64,000 bases of DNA from Methylobacterium tarhaniae (GTDB lineage: Bacteria; Pseudomonadota; Alphaproteobacteria; Rhizobiales; Beijerinckiaceae): assembly GCF_001043955.1 (NCBI RefSeq), contig NZ_LABZ01000070.1, positions 1 through 64,000 on the forward strand, written 5' to 3'. A program made the position numbers and the translations under genes. Below the pieces are notes generated by a model that had not been told where the DNA came from, did no database searches, and worked only from the letters and a program-made list of their open reading frames with translations. Shown in pieces: positions 34,498-43,935 of the stretch (position 1 is the first letter of the stretch; every line of letters begins with the position of its first letter).

Positions 34498-35667
34498 TCA
34501 GCGCAGGCCCAGGGTGGAGCGGGCGATGATCGTCTTCTGGATCTCGTTCGAGCCCGCGTAGATGGTCACGACGCGCCGGAACAGGTGGCGCTCGGTCCAG
34601 CCGGCGACCTCCTCGTCGCGGGCGGCCTGCGGCACCTCGAGGGCGTCCTCGCCGATGACATCCATCGCCAATTCGCTGATCGCCTGCTGGAGCCGCGACC
34701 CGATCACCTTGACGATGGAGGCCTCGGGGCCGGGCTCGCGGCCCTCGGTCTGGTCGACGAGGACGCGCAGCACAGTCGCCTCGAGGCCGGACAGGCCCGC
34801 CTCCAGCACCGCGAACCGGCGCAGGAAGGCGGGGTCGTCGAGGACCGGCCGGCCGCCGGCGACGGGGCGGGCGGCGAAGGCCTTCAGGCGCTCGAACTCG
34901 CGCCGCGAGCGATGGACCTGGGCGTTGTTGGTGCGCTCGTGGTTGAGCAGGAACTTGGCGTAGCCCCAGCCCTGGTCGGCCGCGCCGATCAGGGCGTCGT
35001 CGCCGACCCGCACCTCGTCGAGGAACACCGCGTTGACGCTGTGCCCGCCGTCGATCGTGATCACCGGGTCGATCGTGACCCCGGGGGCCCGCATGTCGAC
35101 GATGAACAGCGAGAGCCCGGCCTGGGGCTTCACCTCCCGGTTCGTGCGGGCGAGGCAGATCATCAGGTCGGCGAAATGGCCTTCCGTCGTCCAGGCCTTC
35201 TGGCCGCTGATGACCCAGCCGCCCTCGACCCGGCGGGCGGTGGTGCGCACCGAGGCGAGGTCGGAGCCGGCCTCGGGCTCGGAATAGCCCTGGCACCAGA
35301 ATTCCCGGCCCGACCGGATCGGCGGCAGGTAGCGGTCCTTCTGCGCCTGCGAGCCGAAGGCGTGCAGCGTCGGGCCGACCAGGTAGACGCCGAACACGCT
35401 GAGCGGCGGCGCGTCGGCTGCCGCGCATTCCGCCTCGAAGAGGAAGCGCTGGATCGGGGTCCAGCCCGGCCCGCCGGCCGCCTCGGGCCAGTGATGCGCC
35501 GCCCAGCCCCGGGCATCGAGGAGCGCGTTCCAGCGCGCCATGTCCTCGCGGGAGAGGTGGATGCCCGCGCGCGTCCGCCGCGCGAGGTCGGGCGGCAGCA
35601 TCGCGCGGATCGCCGCCCGGATCTCCGCCCGGAAGGCGCGCTCGTCGTCCGTGAAGAAGGCGTCCAC
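34498..35667 (-). CDS. Acyl-CoA dehydrogenase
   Basis: 389 residues from GTG at 35667, chosen because VDAFFTDDERAFRAEIR is the usual ACAD N-terminus and AGGGAG lies upstream; a TTG at 35772 would add an Arg-rich leader. It contains QGYSEPEAGSDLASVRT (FAD/substrate contact), WVISGQKAWTT (the WxxxGxKxWxT signature), the LNHERTNNAQ helix, and the C-terminal YAGSNEIQKTIIARSTLGL FAD-binding signature. It oxidises acyl-CoA to enoyl-CoA, passing electrons to ETF in the cytoplasm. It probably forms a complex with the adjacent divergent ACAD. Chain or ring specificity is not readable. Confidence 0.91.
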   Translation of the reverse strand: MDAFFTDDERAFRAEIRAAIRAMLPPDLARRTRAGIHLSREDMARWNALLDARGWAAHHWPEAAGGPGWTPIQRFLFEAECAAADAPPLSVFGVYLVGPTLHAFGSQAQKDRYLPPIRSGREFWCQGYSEPEAGSDLASVRTTARRVEGGWVISGQKAWTTEGHFADLMICLARTNREVKPQAGLSLFIVDMRAPGVTIDPVITIDGGHSVNAVFLDEVRVGDDALIGAADQGWGYAKFLLNHERTNNAQVHRSRREFERLKAFAARPVAGGRPVLDDPAFLRRFAVLEAGLSGLEATVLRVLVDQTEGREPGPEASIVKVIGSRLQQAISELAMDVIGEDALEVPQAARDEEVAGWTERHLFRRVVTIYAGSNEIQKTIIARSTLGLR

Positions 35668-35762
35668 CTGCCGCGCGCTCCCTGGCCTGTTCCGGGTTCG
35701 TCCTCGGGCCCCGACGTTCGTCCGCCGCCCCCTGCGGCGGCAAGGCGGATGCTGGCCCTGCC

Positions 35763-36233
35763 TCAAGACCAATCGCCGGCCTCGCCGCCGGACCGGGCCG
35801 CGAAGCGGCCGAGCGCGTCGCGCTCGGCGATCGTGAGCGGGCGGGCGCGGCGGGTGCGGCCGTCCATCACGACCGTGACCGAATGCGCCGTCGCCGCGCA
35901 GGCGTCGCCGACGAACAGGCCCTGCCCCATCACGATCGATCGCGCGCCGAGCCGCAGCACGGCGGTCCCGATCTCGGGCGCGTCGGCGAAGGTGACCTCC
36001 CGGGCGAAATCCACGCTGAGCGCGGCCAGAGCCGGCAGGTCGCCGGGCGGGATCAGCGGCAGGAGGATCGCGCTCAGCAGGGCGTAGCGCCCGTCGTCGA
36101 GCCAGGCGGCGAAGACGCTGTTCGTGACGTGGCCGTTGGGATCGAGGTCGGCATGGCGCACGACCGCTGGGCGCCAGTGCGGGAAGAGGGCGCGGGCGGC
36201 GAGCCGCGGCTCCTCGGCCAGGGTGCGCTTCAT
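35763..36233 (-). CDS. Acyl-CoA thioesterase (4HBT hot-dog fold)
   Basis: 156 residues, close to the size of YbgC/FadM-type thioesterases. The signature HADLDPNGHVTNSVFAAWLDDGR (~27-49) matches the Y/H-x-D-x-D/M-x-H-xNxxY active-site helix, with Asp around 29-31. The strand DFAREVTFADAPEIGTAV follows. GAGGGAGGGACGG upstream of the ATG is a strong ribosome site, and the gene lies 16 bp after the quinone oxidoreductase stop. It releases CoA from an acyl intermediate, or protects the CoA pool, in the operon's pathway. Confidence 0.85.
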   Translation of the reverse strand: MKRTLAEEPRLAARALFPHWRPAVVRHADLDPNGHVTNSVFAAWLDDGRYALLSAILLPLIPPGDLPALAALSVDFAREVTFADAPEIGTAVLRLGARSIVMGQGLFVGDACAATAHSVTVVMDGRTRRARPLTIAERDALGRFAARSGGEAGDWS

Positions 36234-36249
36234 GGTTGCCGTCCCTCCC

Positions 36250-37227
36250 TCACGGCAGGAGCACGGTGGCGCCGGAGGTCTCGCCGGCCTCGAGCCGGCG
36301 ATGGACGGCGCCGGCCTCGCGCAGGGGCGCGCGCAGGCCGATCACCGGCCGCAGGTGCCCGCGAGCCACCATCGCGAACATCTCGTCCGCGGCTGCCTGC
36401 AGGTCCGGCACCGTCCGCAGATGCGCGAAGACGCCGGGCACGCTCACGCAGAGCGAGCGCTGCGGCCCGAGCCGCGCGAGGTCGATGGCGGCCAGCTTTT
36501 CGCCCGCCTGACCCAGGTTGATCGCGGTCCCGAACGGCTTGAGGCAGTCGAGGGAGCGTTCGAGCACCGGGCCGCCGAGCCCCTCGCAGACCACGTCGAC
36601 TCCCTCGCCCCCGGTCAGCCGCAGGGTCTCGGCCACGAAGTCCTGTGTGCGATAGAGGATGGTCGCCTCGCACCCGGCGGCGCGGGCGGTCTCCGCCTTG
36701 GCCTCCGAGCCGACCGTGCCGATGACCCTGGCGCCCGCGGCCCGGGCCCATTGCGTCAGCAGCAGGCCGAGCCCGCCGGCCGCGGCATGGACCAGCACGG
36801 CGTCGCCGGGCCGGAGCGGCCGCACCCGGGTGAACAGCATGTGGGCCGTCATCCCCTTCAGCATGAGGGCGGCCGCCTCCGCATCCGGGATTCCGTCCGG
36901 CAGCCGCACGAGGCGCGCGGCGTCCATCACCCGGGCGCTGGCGTAGCTGCCGACCGGCGGGCCGGCATAGCCGACCCGGTCGCCGGGCCGCAGGGACACG
37001 CCGGGGCCGGCGGCCTCGACGATGCCGACGCCCTCGACGCCGACCGCGCCCGGCAGGGCCGGAATCGGGAAGATCCCGCGGCGGTGATAGACGTCGATGA
37101 AGTTCACGCCCACCGCGGTCTGGCGCAGCAGGACCTGCCCGGCGCCGGGCCGGGCCAGGTCGATCTCGACCGGCGTGAGCCGGTCGGGCCCGCCATGGGC
37201 GTCGATCCGTATCTCCGTCGCGCGCAA
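36250..37227 (-). CDS. Zinc-independent quinone oxidoreductase (MDR family, QOR-like)
   Basis: 325 residues if translation begins at TTG 37227: MRATEIRIDAHGGPDRL is the standard QOR N-terminus and AGGGAGG sits 8-9 bases upstream. An ATG at 37296 would add 23 atypical residues and would lie inside an inverted repeat. Features are GVNFIDVYHRRG, LPGAVGVEGVGIVEAAGPGV, GDRVGYAGP, and the NADPH motif HAAAGGLGLLLTQWARAAG (AAGGVG-type), with no catalytic-zinc cysteine cluster. It reduces quinones or alpha,beta-enones/enoyl-CoA with NADPH. It is the first gene of the minus-strand acyl-CoA operon. Confidence 0.88.
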   Translation of the reverse strand: MRATEIRIDAHGGPDRLTPVEIDLARPGAGQVLLRQTAVGVNFIDVYHRRGIFPIPALPGAVGVEGVGIVEAAGPGVSLRPGDRVGYAGPPVGSYASARVMDAARLVRLPDGIPDAEAAALMLKGMTAHMLFTRVRPLRPGDAVLVHAAAGGLGLLLTQWARAAGARVIGTVGSEAKAETARAAGCEATILYRTQDFVAETLRLTGGEGVDVVCEGLGGPVLERSLDCLKPFGTAINLGQAGEKLAAIDLARLGPQRSLCVSVPGVFAHLRTVPDLQAAADEMFAMVARGHLRPVIGLRAPLREAGAVHRRLEAGETSGATVLLP

Positions 37228-37295
37228 GAGCACCGCCTCCCTGTCCGTGGCCCCCCGTCTGTGCGTCCCCGAGGCGGCCGGCGGCAATTCGCTCA

Positions 37296-37316
37296 TTGGT
37301 CCGCCGACGAGACCAA
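37296..37316. promoter_or_regulatory. GntR/FadR-like operator candidate
   Basis: TTGGTC (37296-37301) and GACCAA (37311-37316) form a perfect inverted repeat with a 9-base spacer, within the 159-bp divergent promoter region between the two catabolic operons. FadR-type regulators recognise TGGTnACCA-like arms; the spacer here is longer than usual. It is the best candidate site for the tandem GntR regulator at 30911. Confidence 0.45.
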
Positions 37317-37386
37317 ACCGGGCTTTGACGGGAGGCGGCGGCGGCGGGCGAGATGGTGCGGCCTTTCGCGATCCGGGGCCCGCGCC

Positions 37387-38949
37387 ATGACCGATCCCAC
37401 CGAGATCCTCACCCTCACCGTGCCGCAGCTCCTCCGCCGGCGGGCGCGGGAGACCCGCACCGGGATCGCGCTCTCGGCGCGTGCCGTCGCGGGCTGGCGC
37501 GACCGGCTCACCTACGGCCAGCTCGTCCAGCGGATGGACGCGGTGGCGGCGGGCTTCCACGCCCTCGGCCTCCGGGCGGGCGACCGGATCGGCGTGCTGC
37601 TGGGCAACGAGGCGGGGCGGGAATGCCTGCTCACCGCCCTCGGCGCGCTGCGGATCGGCGCCGCCGTGGTGCCGTTCAACACCCGCGCCTCCGACGAGGA
37701 GCTCGGCCACGCCCTCGCCCTCGCCGAGCCCGCGGCGATCGCCTGCACCGCCGCGGGGGCCCTGCGGCTCGGGCGGCTCGCCCCGGGGCCGCGCCTCCTG
37801 GTGATCGACGGGCCGCCGCCGGAGGGGGCCCTGGCCTGGCCCGAGCCGCTCGCCGCCGAGCACGGCCCCCCGCCGGAGGAGGATCCCGATCCCGACCGGC
37901 TCGGCTGCCTGCTGTTCACCTCGGGCACGACCGCGCGGTCCAAGGCGGTGATGCACAGCCACGCGACGATGCTGGGCGCCGGGCTCGCCTGCGGCGCGGC
38001 TCTGGGCCTCGGGTCCGACGACCTCTACCAGGGCGGCTGGCCGTTCTTCACCAGTTCGCCGCTCAATCTCGGCGCCATGTCGTGCTGGATCGCGGGCGCC
38101 GGCCTGGTGCTGGAGGAGCCCCTCGACAATCGCGGCCGCCTCCGGCTGATCGCCTCCGAGCGCACGACCTTCTATCACGGCGTGCCGTCGGTGGTGCATT
38201 TCCTGATGGAGGAGTTCGCCCGCGCGCCGGCCGACGTCTCGAGCCTGCGGCGCATCGGCTATGGCGGCTCGGCGATGCCGCCGGAGGTCATCCGCCGGCT
38301 CGCCGCGCAATGGCCCCATGTCGAGCAGGTGCAGATCTACGGCATGACCGAGAGCGGACCCGCCGGCACCCGGCTCGAGCCGGCGATGATGGAGGAGAAG
38401 CTCGGCTCGATCGGCACCGCCATGCCCCATTGCACGGTGGCGATCGTCGACGAGGCGGGCCGGCGCCTCGGGCCCGGCGAGACCGGGGAGATCCTGATCC
38501 AGGGGCCGGGCGTCGCCAGGGGATACTTCCGCAATCCGCAGGCCACCGCCGAGGCCTTCGCGCTCGGGGGCATCCGCACCGGCGATGTCGGCCACCTCGA
38601 TCCGGAGGGGTTCCTGTACTTCACCGACCGGCGCAAGGACGTGATCAACCGCGGCGGGCTGAAGGTCGCCTCGGTGGCGGTCGAGGAGGTGCTCTACCGG
38701 CACCCGGGCGTGCGCGAGGCCGCGGTGGTCGCCGTGCCCCACCCGGCCCTCGGCGAGGACGTCGCGGCCTGCATCGTGCCCCGCGAGCCGGGCGGCCTCG
38801 ACACGGATGCCCTCTCGGCCTTCTGCGCCGAGCGCCTGGCCGACTATGCCCGCCCCCGCCGCTGGCTCGTCCTCGACGAGTTGCCCAGGAACCCGATGGG
38901 CAAGGTGCTCAAGACCGTGCTGCGGGCGCGCCTCGCCGCGGGCGCGTGA
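37387..38949 (+). CDS. AMP-dependent acyl-CoA synthetase/ligase (ANL family)
   Basis: 520 residues from the ATG at 37387. ANL motifs are all present: the P-loop LLFTSGTTARSKAVMHSH (~175-195), GGSAMPP, YGMTESGP, the hinge RTGDVGHLDPEGFLYFTDRRKD, INRGGLKVASVAVEEVL, and the C-terminal catalytic Lys in NPMGKVLKTVL. It activates a carboxylic acid to acyl-AMP and then acyl-CoA in the cytoplasm. As first gene of the plus-strand operon, ahead of the ABC importer, it probably activates the imported substrate. Fatty, aromatic or terpenoid acids are all possible. Confidence 0.92.
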   Translation: MTDPTEILTLTVPQLLRRRARETRTGIALSARAVAGWRDRLTYGQLVQRMDAVAAGFHALGLRAGDRIGVLLGNEAGRECLLTALGALRIGAAVVPFNTRASDEELGHALALAEPAAIACTAAGALRLGRLAPGPRLLVIDGPPPEGALAWPEPLAAEHGPPPEEDPDPDRLGCLLFTSGTTARSKAVMHSHATMLGAGLACGAALGLGSDDLYQGGWPFFTSSPLNLGAMSCWIAGAGLVLEEPLDNRGRLRLIASERTTFYHGVPSVVHFLMEEFARAPADVSSLRRIGYGGSAMPPEVIRRLAAQWPHVEQVQIYGMTESGPAGTRLEPAMMEEKLGSIGTAMPHCTVAIVDEAGRRLGPGETGEILIQGPGVARGYFRNPQATAEAFALGGIRTGDVGHLDPEGFLYFTDRRKDVINRGGLKVASVAVEEVLYRHPGVREAAVVAVPHPALGEDVAACIVPREPGGLDTDALSAFCAERLADYARPRRWLVLDELPRNPMGKVLKTVLRARLAAGA

Positions 38950-39042
38950 CGGACCACATCCGGGCACCCGGCGCGGCGGCCTCCGGCGGGAATGGTCTCT
39001 CGACCAGCCCAGAACCCGGCTTGCGGACGACCGGCCTCCTCT

Positions 39043-39080
39043 TCGAAGCTCGACCCCAAGATCGAAGCTCGACCCCAAGA
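39043..39080. repeat. Exact 19-bp tandem duplication upstream of the SBP gene
   Basis: TCGAAGCTCGACCCCAAGA occurs at 39043-39061 and 39062-39080, within the leader between the ligase gene and the substrate-binding-protein gene, 45 bases before its ATG. It could alter leader structure or mark replication slippage. Confidence 0.85.
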
Positions 39081-39125
39081 GGACGCGAGAAGCGGCCCGA
39101 CAACGACGAACCGGAGGAAACGCCG

Positions 39126-40403
39126 ATGACGACCTCTCTCTCGCGCCGCACTGCCCTGGCGCGCGGGGCGCTCGCGCTCACCGCCATGGCCCTCGCCGCA
39201 CCCGCCCAGGCTCAGACCCAGCCCCAGGCCGAGATCCCGGTCGGCTGGGTCCTCCCGCTGAGCGGCGGCTCGGCGGCGATCGGCCAGCAGGCCCGGGCCG
39301 GCGTGCAGATCGCCGTCGAGCAGATCAACGCCGCCGGCGGCATCAAGGCGCTCAACGGTGCCAAGCTGAAGCTCGTCTTCGCGGATTCGCAGTCGAAGCC
39401 CGATATCGGCGTCTCCGAGACCGAGCGCCTGATCCAGCGCGAGAACGTCGCGGTGATGAGCGGCGCCTTCAACAGCGCCGTGACCTTTCCGGCGACCGAG
39501 GTGGCGGAGCGCTACAAGACGCCCTGGATCGTGATGGGAGCGGTGAAGGACGAGATCACCGAGCGCAACTTCAAGTACGTGTTTCGCATCAACAACAAGG
39601 CGACCTACGACGCCCGCGAGCAGCTCGACGCCATGGACCTCCTGAAGAAGGAGACGGGCCAGGGGCCGAAGACCCTGGCGATCTTCTACGAGGGCTCCGA
39701 CTGGGGCCGCTCGCACGCCGCCAACGTGCGCAAGCTTGCCAAGGAGCGCGGCTACACCCTCGTCCTCGACGAGGCCGCGCCGCCCAACCAGGTCGATTTC
39801 TCGGCCCAGCTCCTCAAGATCCGGGCCGCGCGGCCCGACGCGCTCATCGCCGCCTTCTACACCCCCGACCACCTGCTGCTGTCGCGCCAGCTGCTCGAGC
39901 AGCAGCTCAACCTGCCCTACGGCGTGCACTCGGTCGGCGGCGGCACCGAGGATCCGTCCTTCTACAAGGCGATCTCGCCCAAGGCCGTCGCCTACTACTT
40001 CGTGCAGGAGGACCGCCAGGTCGACGCCCTCCAGGGCGCGCGCCTGCCCGAGTTCACCGACGTCGAGACGAAGTTCAAGGCCCAGCTCGGCTACGACATG
40101 AGCGCCTACGGCGCCCAGGGCTTCGCGGTGATGTACGTGATCAAGGACGCCCTGGAGCGGGCGCGCAGCGCCGACCGGCAGGCCCTGCGGGACGCGGTGG
40201 CGGCCACCGACATCACCGCCGGCCCGGCCCTCTATGCCGGCTACCAGCGCATCAAGTTCGACGAGCAGGGCCAGAACACCTTCGCGCACGGGGCGATCTC
40301 GCAGAACCTGAACGGCCAGCGCCGCACGGTCTGGCCGGCCGAGAGCCGCTCGCCCGAGACCAAGCCCGCCTGGCCGGTCCCCGCCTTCGGCGCCCGCTCC
40401 TGA
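39126..40403 (+). CDS. Branched-chain-amino-acid-type ABC transporter substrate-binding protein
   Basis: 425 residues. The N-terminal signal MTTSLSRRTALARGALALTA has a twin-Arg-like SRR and a cut near AQA, then the mature type-I periplasmic binding fold (GWVLPLSGGSAAIGQQARAG, VEQINAAGGIKALNGAKL, MSGAFNSAVTFPATEVAE, FYEGSDWGRS, YGAQGFAVMYVIKDALERA). GGAGGAAACGCCG precedes the ATG. LivJ-like proteins bind amino acids but also aromatic acids, urea, amides and terpenoids. The acyl-CoA enzymes nearby argue for an organic acid ligand rather than Leu/Ile/Val. Confidence 0.92.
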   Translation: MTTSLSRRTALARGALALTAMALAAPAQAQTQPQAEIPVGWVLPLSGGSAAIGQQARAGVQIAVEQINAAGGIKALNGAKLKLVFADSQSKPDIGVSETERLIQRENVAVMSGAFNSAVTFPATEVAERYKTPWIVMGAVKDEITERNFKYVFRINNKATYDAREQLDAMDLLKKETGQGPKTLAIFYEGSDWGRSHAANVRKLAKERGYTLVLDEAAPPNQVDFSAQLLKIRAARPDALIAAFYTPDHLLLSRQLLEQQLNLPYGVHSVGGGTEDPSFYKAISPKAVAYYFVQEDRQVDALQGARLPEFTDVETKFKAQLGYDMSAYGAQGFAVMYVIKDALERARSADRQALRDAVAATDITAGPALYAGYQRIKFDEQGQNTFAHGAISQNLNGQRRTVWPAESRSPETKPAWPVPAFGARS

Positions 40404-40409
40404 CGTCGC

Positions 40410-40430
40410 GACGGGGCCGCCGGCCCCGTC
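40410..40430 (+). promoter_or_regulatory. Intercistronic stem-loop after the binding-protein gene
   Basis: Perfect 9-base arms GACGGGGCC/GGCCCCGTC with a 3-base loop begin 6 bases after the stop codon, with no T tract. Such structures between a binding-protein gene and its permeases commonly stabilise the upstream mRNA or attenuate the downstream genes, giving excess binding protein. Confidence 0.6.
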
Positions 40431-40487
40431 ATCCCACCGTCCCGGACGGCGGCGCGGCAAGCGCCGCCGGCCCAGGCAGGCAGGCCC

Positions 40488-41372
40488 ATGGACCCGCTGA
40501 TCCTCTCCTTCGCGCTCGTCAACGGCCTTCTCATCGGCGGCATCTACGGCGGCGTGGCGCTCGGCCTCAGCCTGATCTTCGGGGTGATGCGGGTGGTGAA
40601 CTTCGCGCACGGCTCGCTGCTGATGCTGGCCCTCTACGCCGCGTTCTGGCTCCAGGCGCTCGCCGGCATCGATCCTTATGCCAGCGTCGTCGTCACGGTG
40701 CCGCTGCTGTTCGCGGTCGGGTTCCTGATCCAGAGCGTCGTCATCGCGCCGCTGATCCGGCGCGAGAGCGCCCTCGTGGTCGAGCCCCTGAGCGCGCTGC
40801 TCCTCACCGCGGGCGTCTACCTCGTCATCGACAACCTCGCGCTGATGGCCTTCGGGCCGGACGTGCGCTCGGCCTCGACCGGCCTCGCCCTGGCACCGCT
40901 GATGCTCGGGCCGATCCCGGTCAACAGCCAGCGCCTGATCGCCTTCTCGGCCGCGATCCTCGCCGCGATCCTCCTGTCGCTGTGGCTGCGCAGCACGCGG
41001 CTCGGCCGCGCGATCCGGGCCACCGCCCAGAACCGCGACGCCGCCGCCCTGTCGGGGATCGACGTGCCGCTGATCTACGCCGTGACCTTCGGCATCGGCG
41101 CGGCCCTGCTCGGCCTGTTCGGCTCGCTGCTCGCGACATTCATCCCGATCTCGCCGCAGGTAGGCCTGAGCTTCGGCATCCGCTCGTTCATCGTCGTGGT
41201 CCTCGGCGGCATCGGCAGCATCCCGGGCTCGATCGTCGGCGGCCTGGTGATCGGGGTGTTCGAGGCCCTCGCCTCGCAATTCGTCCCGGCGACCTCGGCG
41301 GCGATCCTGTCGCTCGGCCTGTTCGTCCTGATCCTCCTCGTGCGGCCGAGCGGCCTGATGGGGCGCGCCTGA
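40488..41372 (+). CDS. livH: LivH-type ABC transporter permease
   Basis: 294 residues, about eight membrane segments. The N-terminus NGLLIGGIYGGVALGLSLIF and GVMRVVNFAHGSLLMLALYA are LivH hallmarks. The loop RSTRLGRAIRATAQNRDAAA is the family's ATPase-coupling (EAA-like) segment, followed by GIDVPLIYAVTFGIGAALLG and the C-terminal RPSGLMGRA. It forms the channel with the LivM-type subunit in the inner membrane. Its stop shares one base with the livM start (TGATG). Confidence 0.93.
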   Translation: MDPLILSFALVNGLLIGGIYGGVALGLSLIFGVMRVVNFAHGSLLMLALYAAFWLQALAGIDPYASVVVTVPLLFAVGFLIQSVVIAPLIRRESALVVEPLSALLLTAGVYLVIDNLALMAFGPDVRSASTGLALAPLMLGPIPVNSQRLIAFSAAILAAILLSLWLRSTRLGRAIRATAQNRDAAALSGIDVPLIYAVTFGIGAALLGLFGSLLATFIPISPQVGLSFGIRSFIVVVLGGIGSIPGSIVGGLVIGVFEALASQFVPATSAAILSLGLFVLILLVRPSGLMGRA

Positions 41373-42468
41373 TGACCACCGCCCATCCCGGCCGGCCGCG
41401 GAGGCCCTTCGTGCCGCTCCCCGACGAGACCCCGACCCTGAGCCTCGGCGCCGCGGCGCCGCGCCGCCCGCACGGCGCGCGCGCCGCGGGGGCGGCGGTC
41501 CTCGGCGCCATCCTGCTCGGCGGCCTCGCCGCCGCCGCCCTGCCGCTCGTCGTCCAGGACGCCTATTTCCTGCATTCCTGCATCGTCGTGCTGTTCTTCG
41601 CCTACATGGCGACGGCCTGGAACTTCGTCTGCGGCTATGTCGGCCAGCTCTCGATCGGGCATGCGATGTTCGCGGGCGTCGGCGGCTACGCCACGGTGCT
41701 CCTGTTCACCGGGCTCGGCCTCTCGCCCTGGCTCGGGATGCCGGTGGGCGGGCTTCTCGCGGCGCTCCTCTCGGTGGTGGTGGGCTACCCGACCTTCCGG
41801 CTGCGCGGGCCCTACTTCGCCCTCACGACGATCGCCTTCGCGGAGATGATCCGGATCTGGGTCGAGAACACCGACAGCGTGCTCGGCATCCCCCTCAACG
41901 GCGCCGCCGGCCTCACCGTGCCGCTGCGCGGCGAGAGCCTGGCGGCCCTGCAGTTCAACGGCAAGGCGCCGTATTACTGGGTGATCGTCGCCCTGCTCGT
42001 CGGGGCGCTCGCGGCGACGTGGTGGCTCGAGCGCTCGAAGCTCGGCTTCTACCTCAAGGCGATCCGCGGCGACCGCGACGCCGCCGAGAGCCTCGGCATC
42101 AGCCCGGCCCGCTACCAGCTCGTCGCGCTCGCGATCAGCGCCTTCATGACCGGGATCGGCGGCGGCTTCTACGCCCAGTTCTTCCGCTACGTGAATGCCG
42201 AGCGGCTGATCGGGGTCGACCTCTCGATCGACATGGCGCTGATGAGCATCATCGGCGGCCAGGGCACGGTGTTCGGGCCGCTCCTCGGCGCGGTCCTGCT
42301 CGCGCCGCTCGCCGAGATCACCCGGGGCAGCCTCGGCGGCTCGCTCCTCGGCCTCCACATCGTCGTCTACGGGATCATCCTGATGCTGGCGGTCCTCTAC
42401 CTGCCGAAGGGGCTCATCGCCCCGCTGCGGGCGGTCCTCGCGCGCGCGGGCCTCGGCGGAGGCCGGCG

Positions 42469-42472
<4 letters not shown>
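41372..42472 (+). CDS. livM: LivM-type ABC transporter permease
   Basis: 366 residues with a ~35-residue Pro/Arg-rich cytoplasmic tail before the first TM. Family motifs are MATAWNFVCGYVGQLSIGHA, FRLRGPYFALTTIAFAEMIR, the coupling loop RSKLGFYLKAIRGDRDAAES, GGGFYAQFFRYVN and IIGGQGTVFGPLLGA, with a C-terminal LPKGLIAPLR. It partners with LivH. Translational coupling is seen on both sides: a one-base overlap upstream and ATGA with livG downstream. Confidence 0.93.
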
Positions 42473-43186
<714 letters not shown>

Positions 43187-43206
<20 letters not shown>

Positions 43207-43903
43207 GGCGGTCGACCTCCGGGCCGGCTACGGCGACGCCCAGATCCTCGACGGCGTGTCCCTGCGGATCGACCCGGGCGAGATCGTCGCGCTGATCGGG
43301 GCGAACGGCGCCGGCAAGACCACGCTCCTGCGCACCGTCTCGGGCCTGGTCCGGGCGCGGGGCGGGGCGGTGTCGCTGTTCGGCGAGCGCATCGACGGGC
43401 TGGCGCCGCACCGCGTGGCGGAAGCGGGCTTCGTCCAGTCGCCCGAGGGCAAGCAGCTCTTCCTCGGCATGTCGATCCGCGAGAACCTGATGGTGGGCGC
43501 GCATAACCGCCGCGCCTATGCGCGCTGGCGCACCACCATCGAGGAGGTCTTCCAGCTCTTCCCGATCCTCGCCGAGCGCCGGGACAAGGCCGCCTCGACC
43601 CTCTCGGGCGGGCAGCAGCAGATGCTGGCGGTGGGCCGGGCGCTGATGGCCCGCCCGCGGGTGCTGGCCCTCGACGAGCCGTCGCTGGGCCTGGCGCCGA
43701 TCATGGTCGACCGCCTGTTCGAGGCGATCCGCGCCGTGCGCCAGCTCGCCATCCCGATCCTCATCATCGAGCAGAACGTGTTCCAGGTCCTGTCGATGGC
43801 CGACCGCGGCTACGTGCTGGAGAACGGCCGCGTCACGCTCTCCGGCACCGGCCGGGACCTCATCGAGAACGAGCACCTGAGGGCGACGTATCTCGGCCTG
43901 TAG
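43187..43903 (+). CDS. livF: LivF-type ABC transporter ATP-binding protein
   Basis: 238 residues with standard motifs: Walker A GANGAGKTT, GFVQSPEGKQLFLGMSIRENL, canonical signature STLSGGQQQMLAVGRALM, Walker B VLALDEPSLGL, and H-loop IIEQNV. It pairs with LivG to power the importer. Its canonical signature contrasts with the LivG variant, so the heterodimer may have one altered ATP site. It is 32 bp ahead of the SDR gene, so the operon probably continues. Confidence 0.93.
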
Positions 43904-43935
43904 GACGCGCAAACCCCGATCGGAGGGCGGACGGC

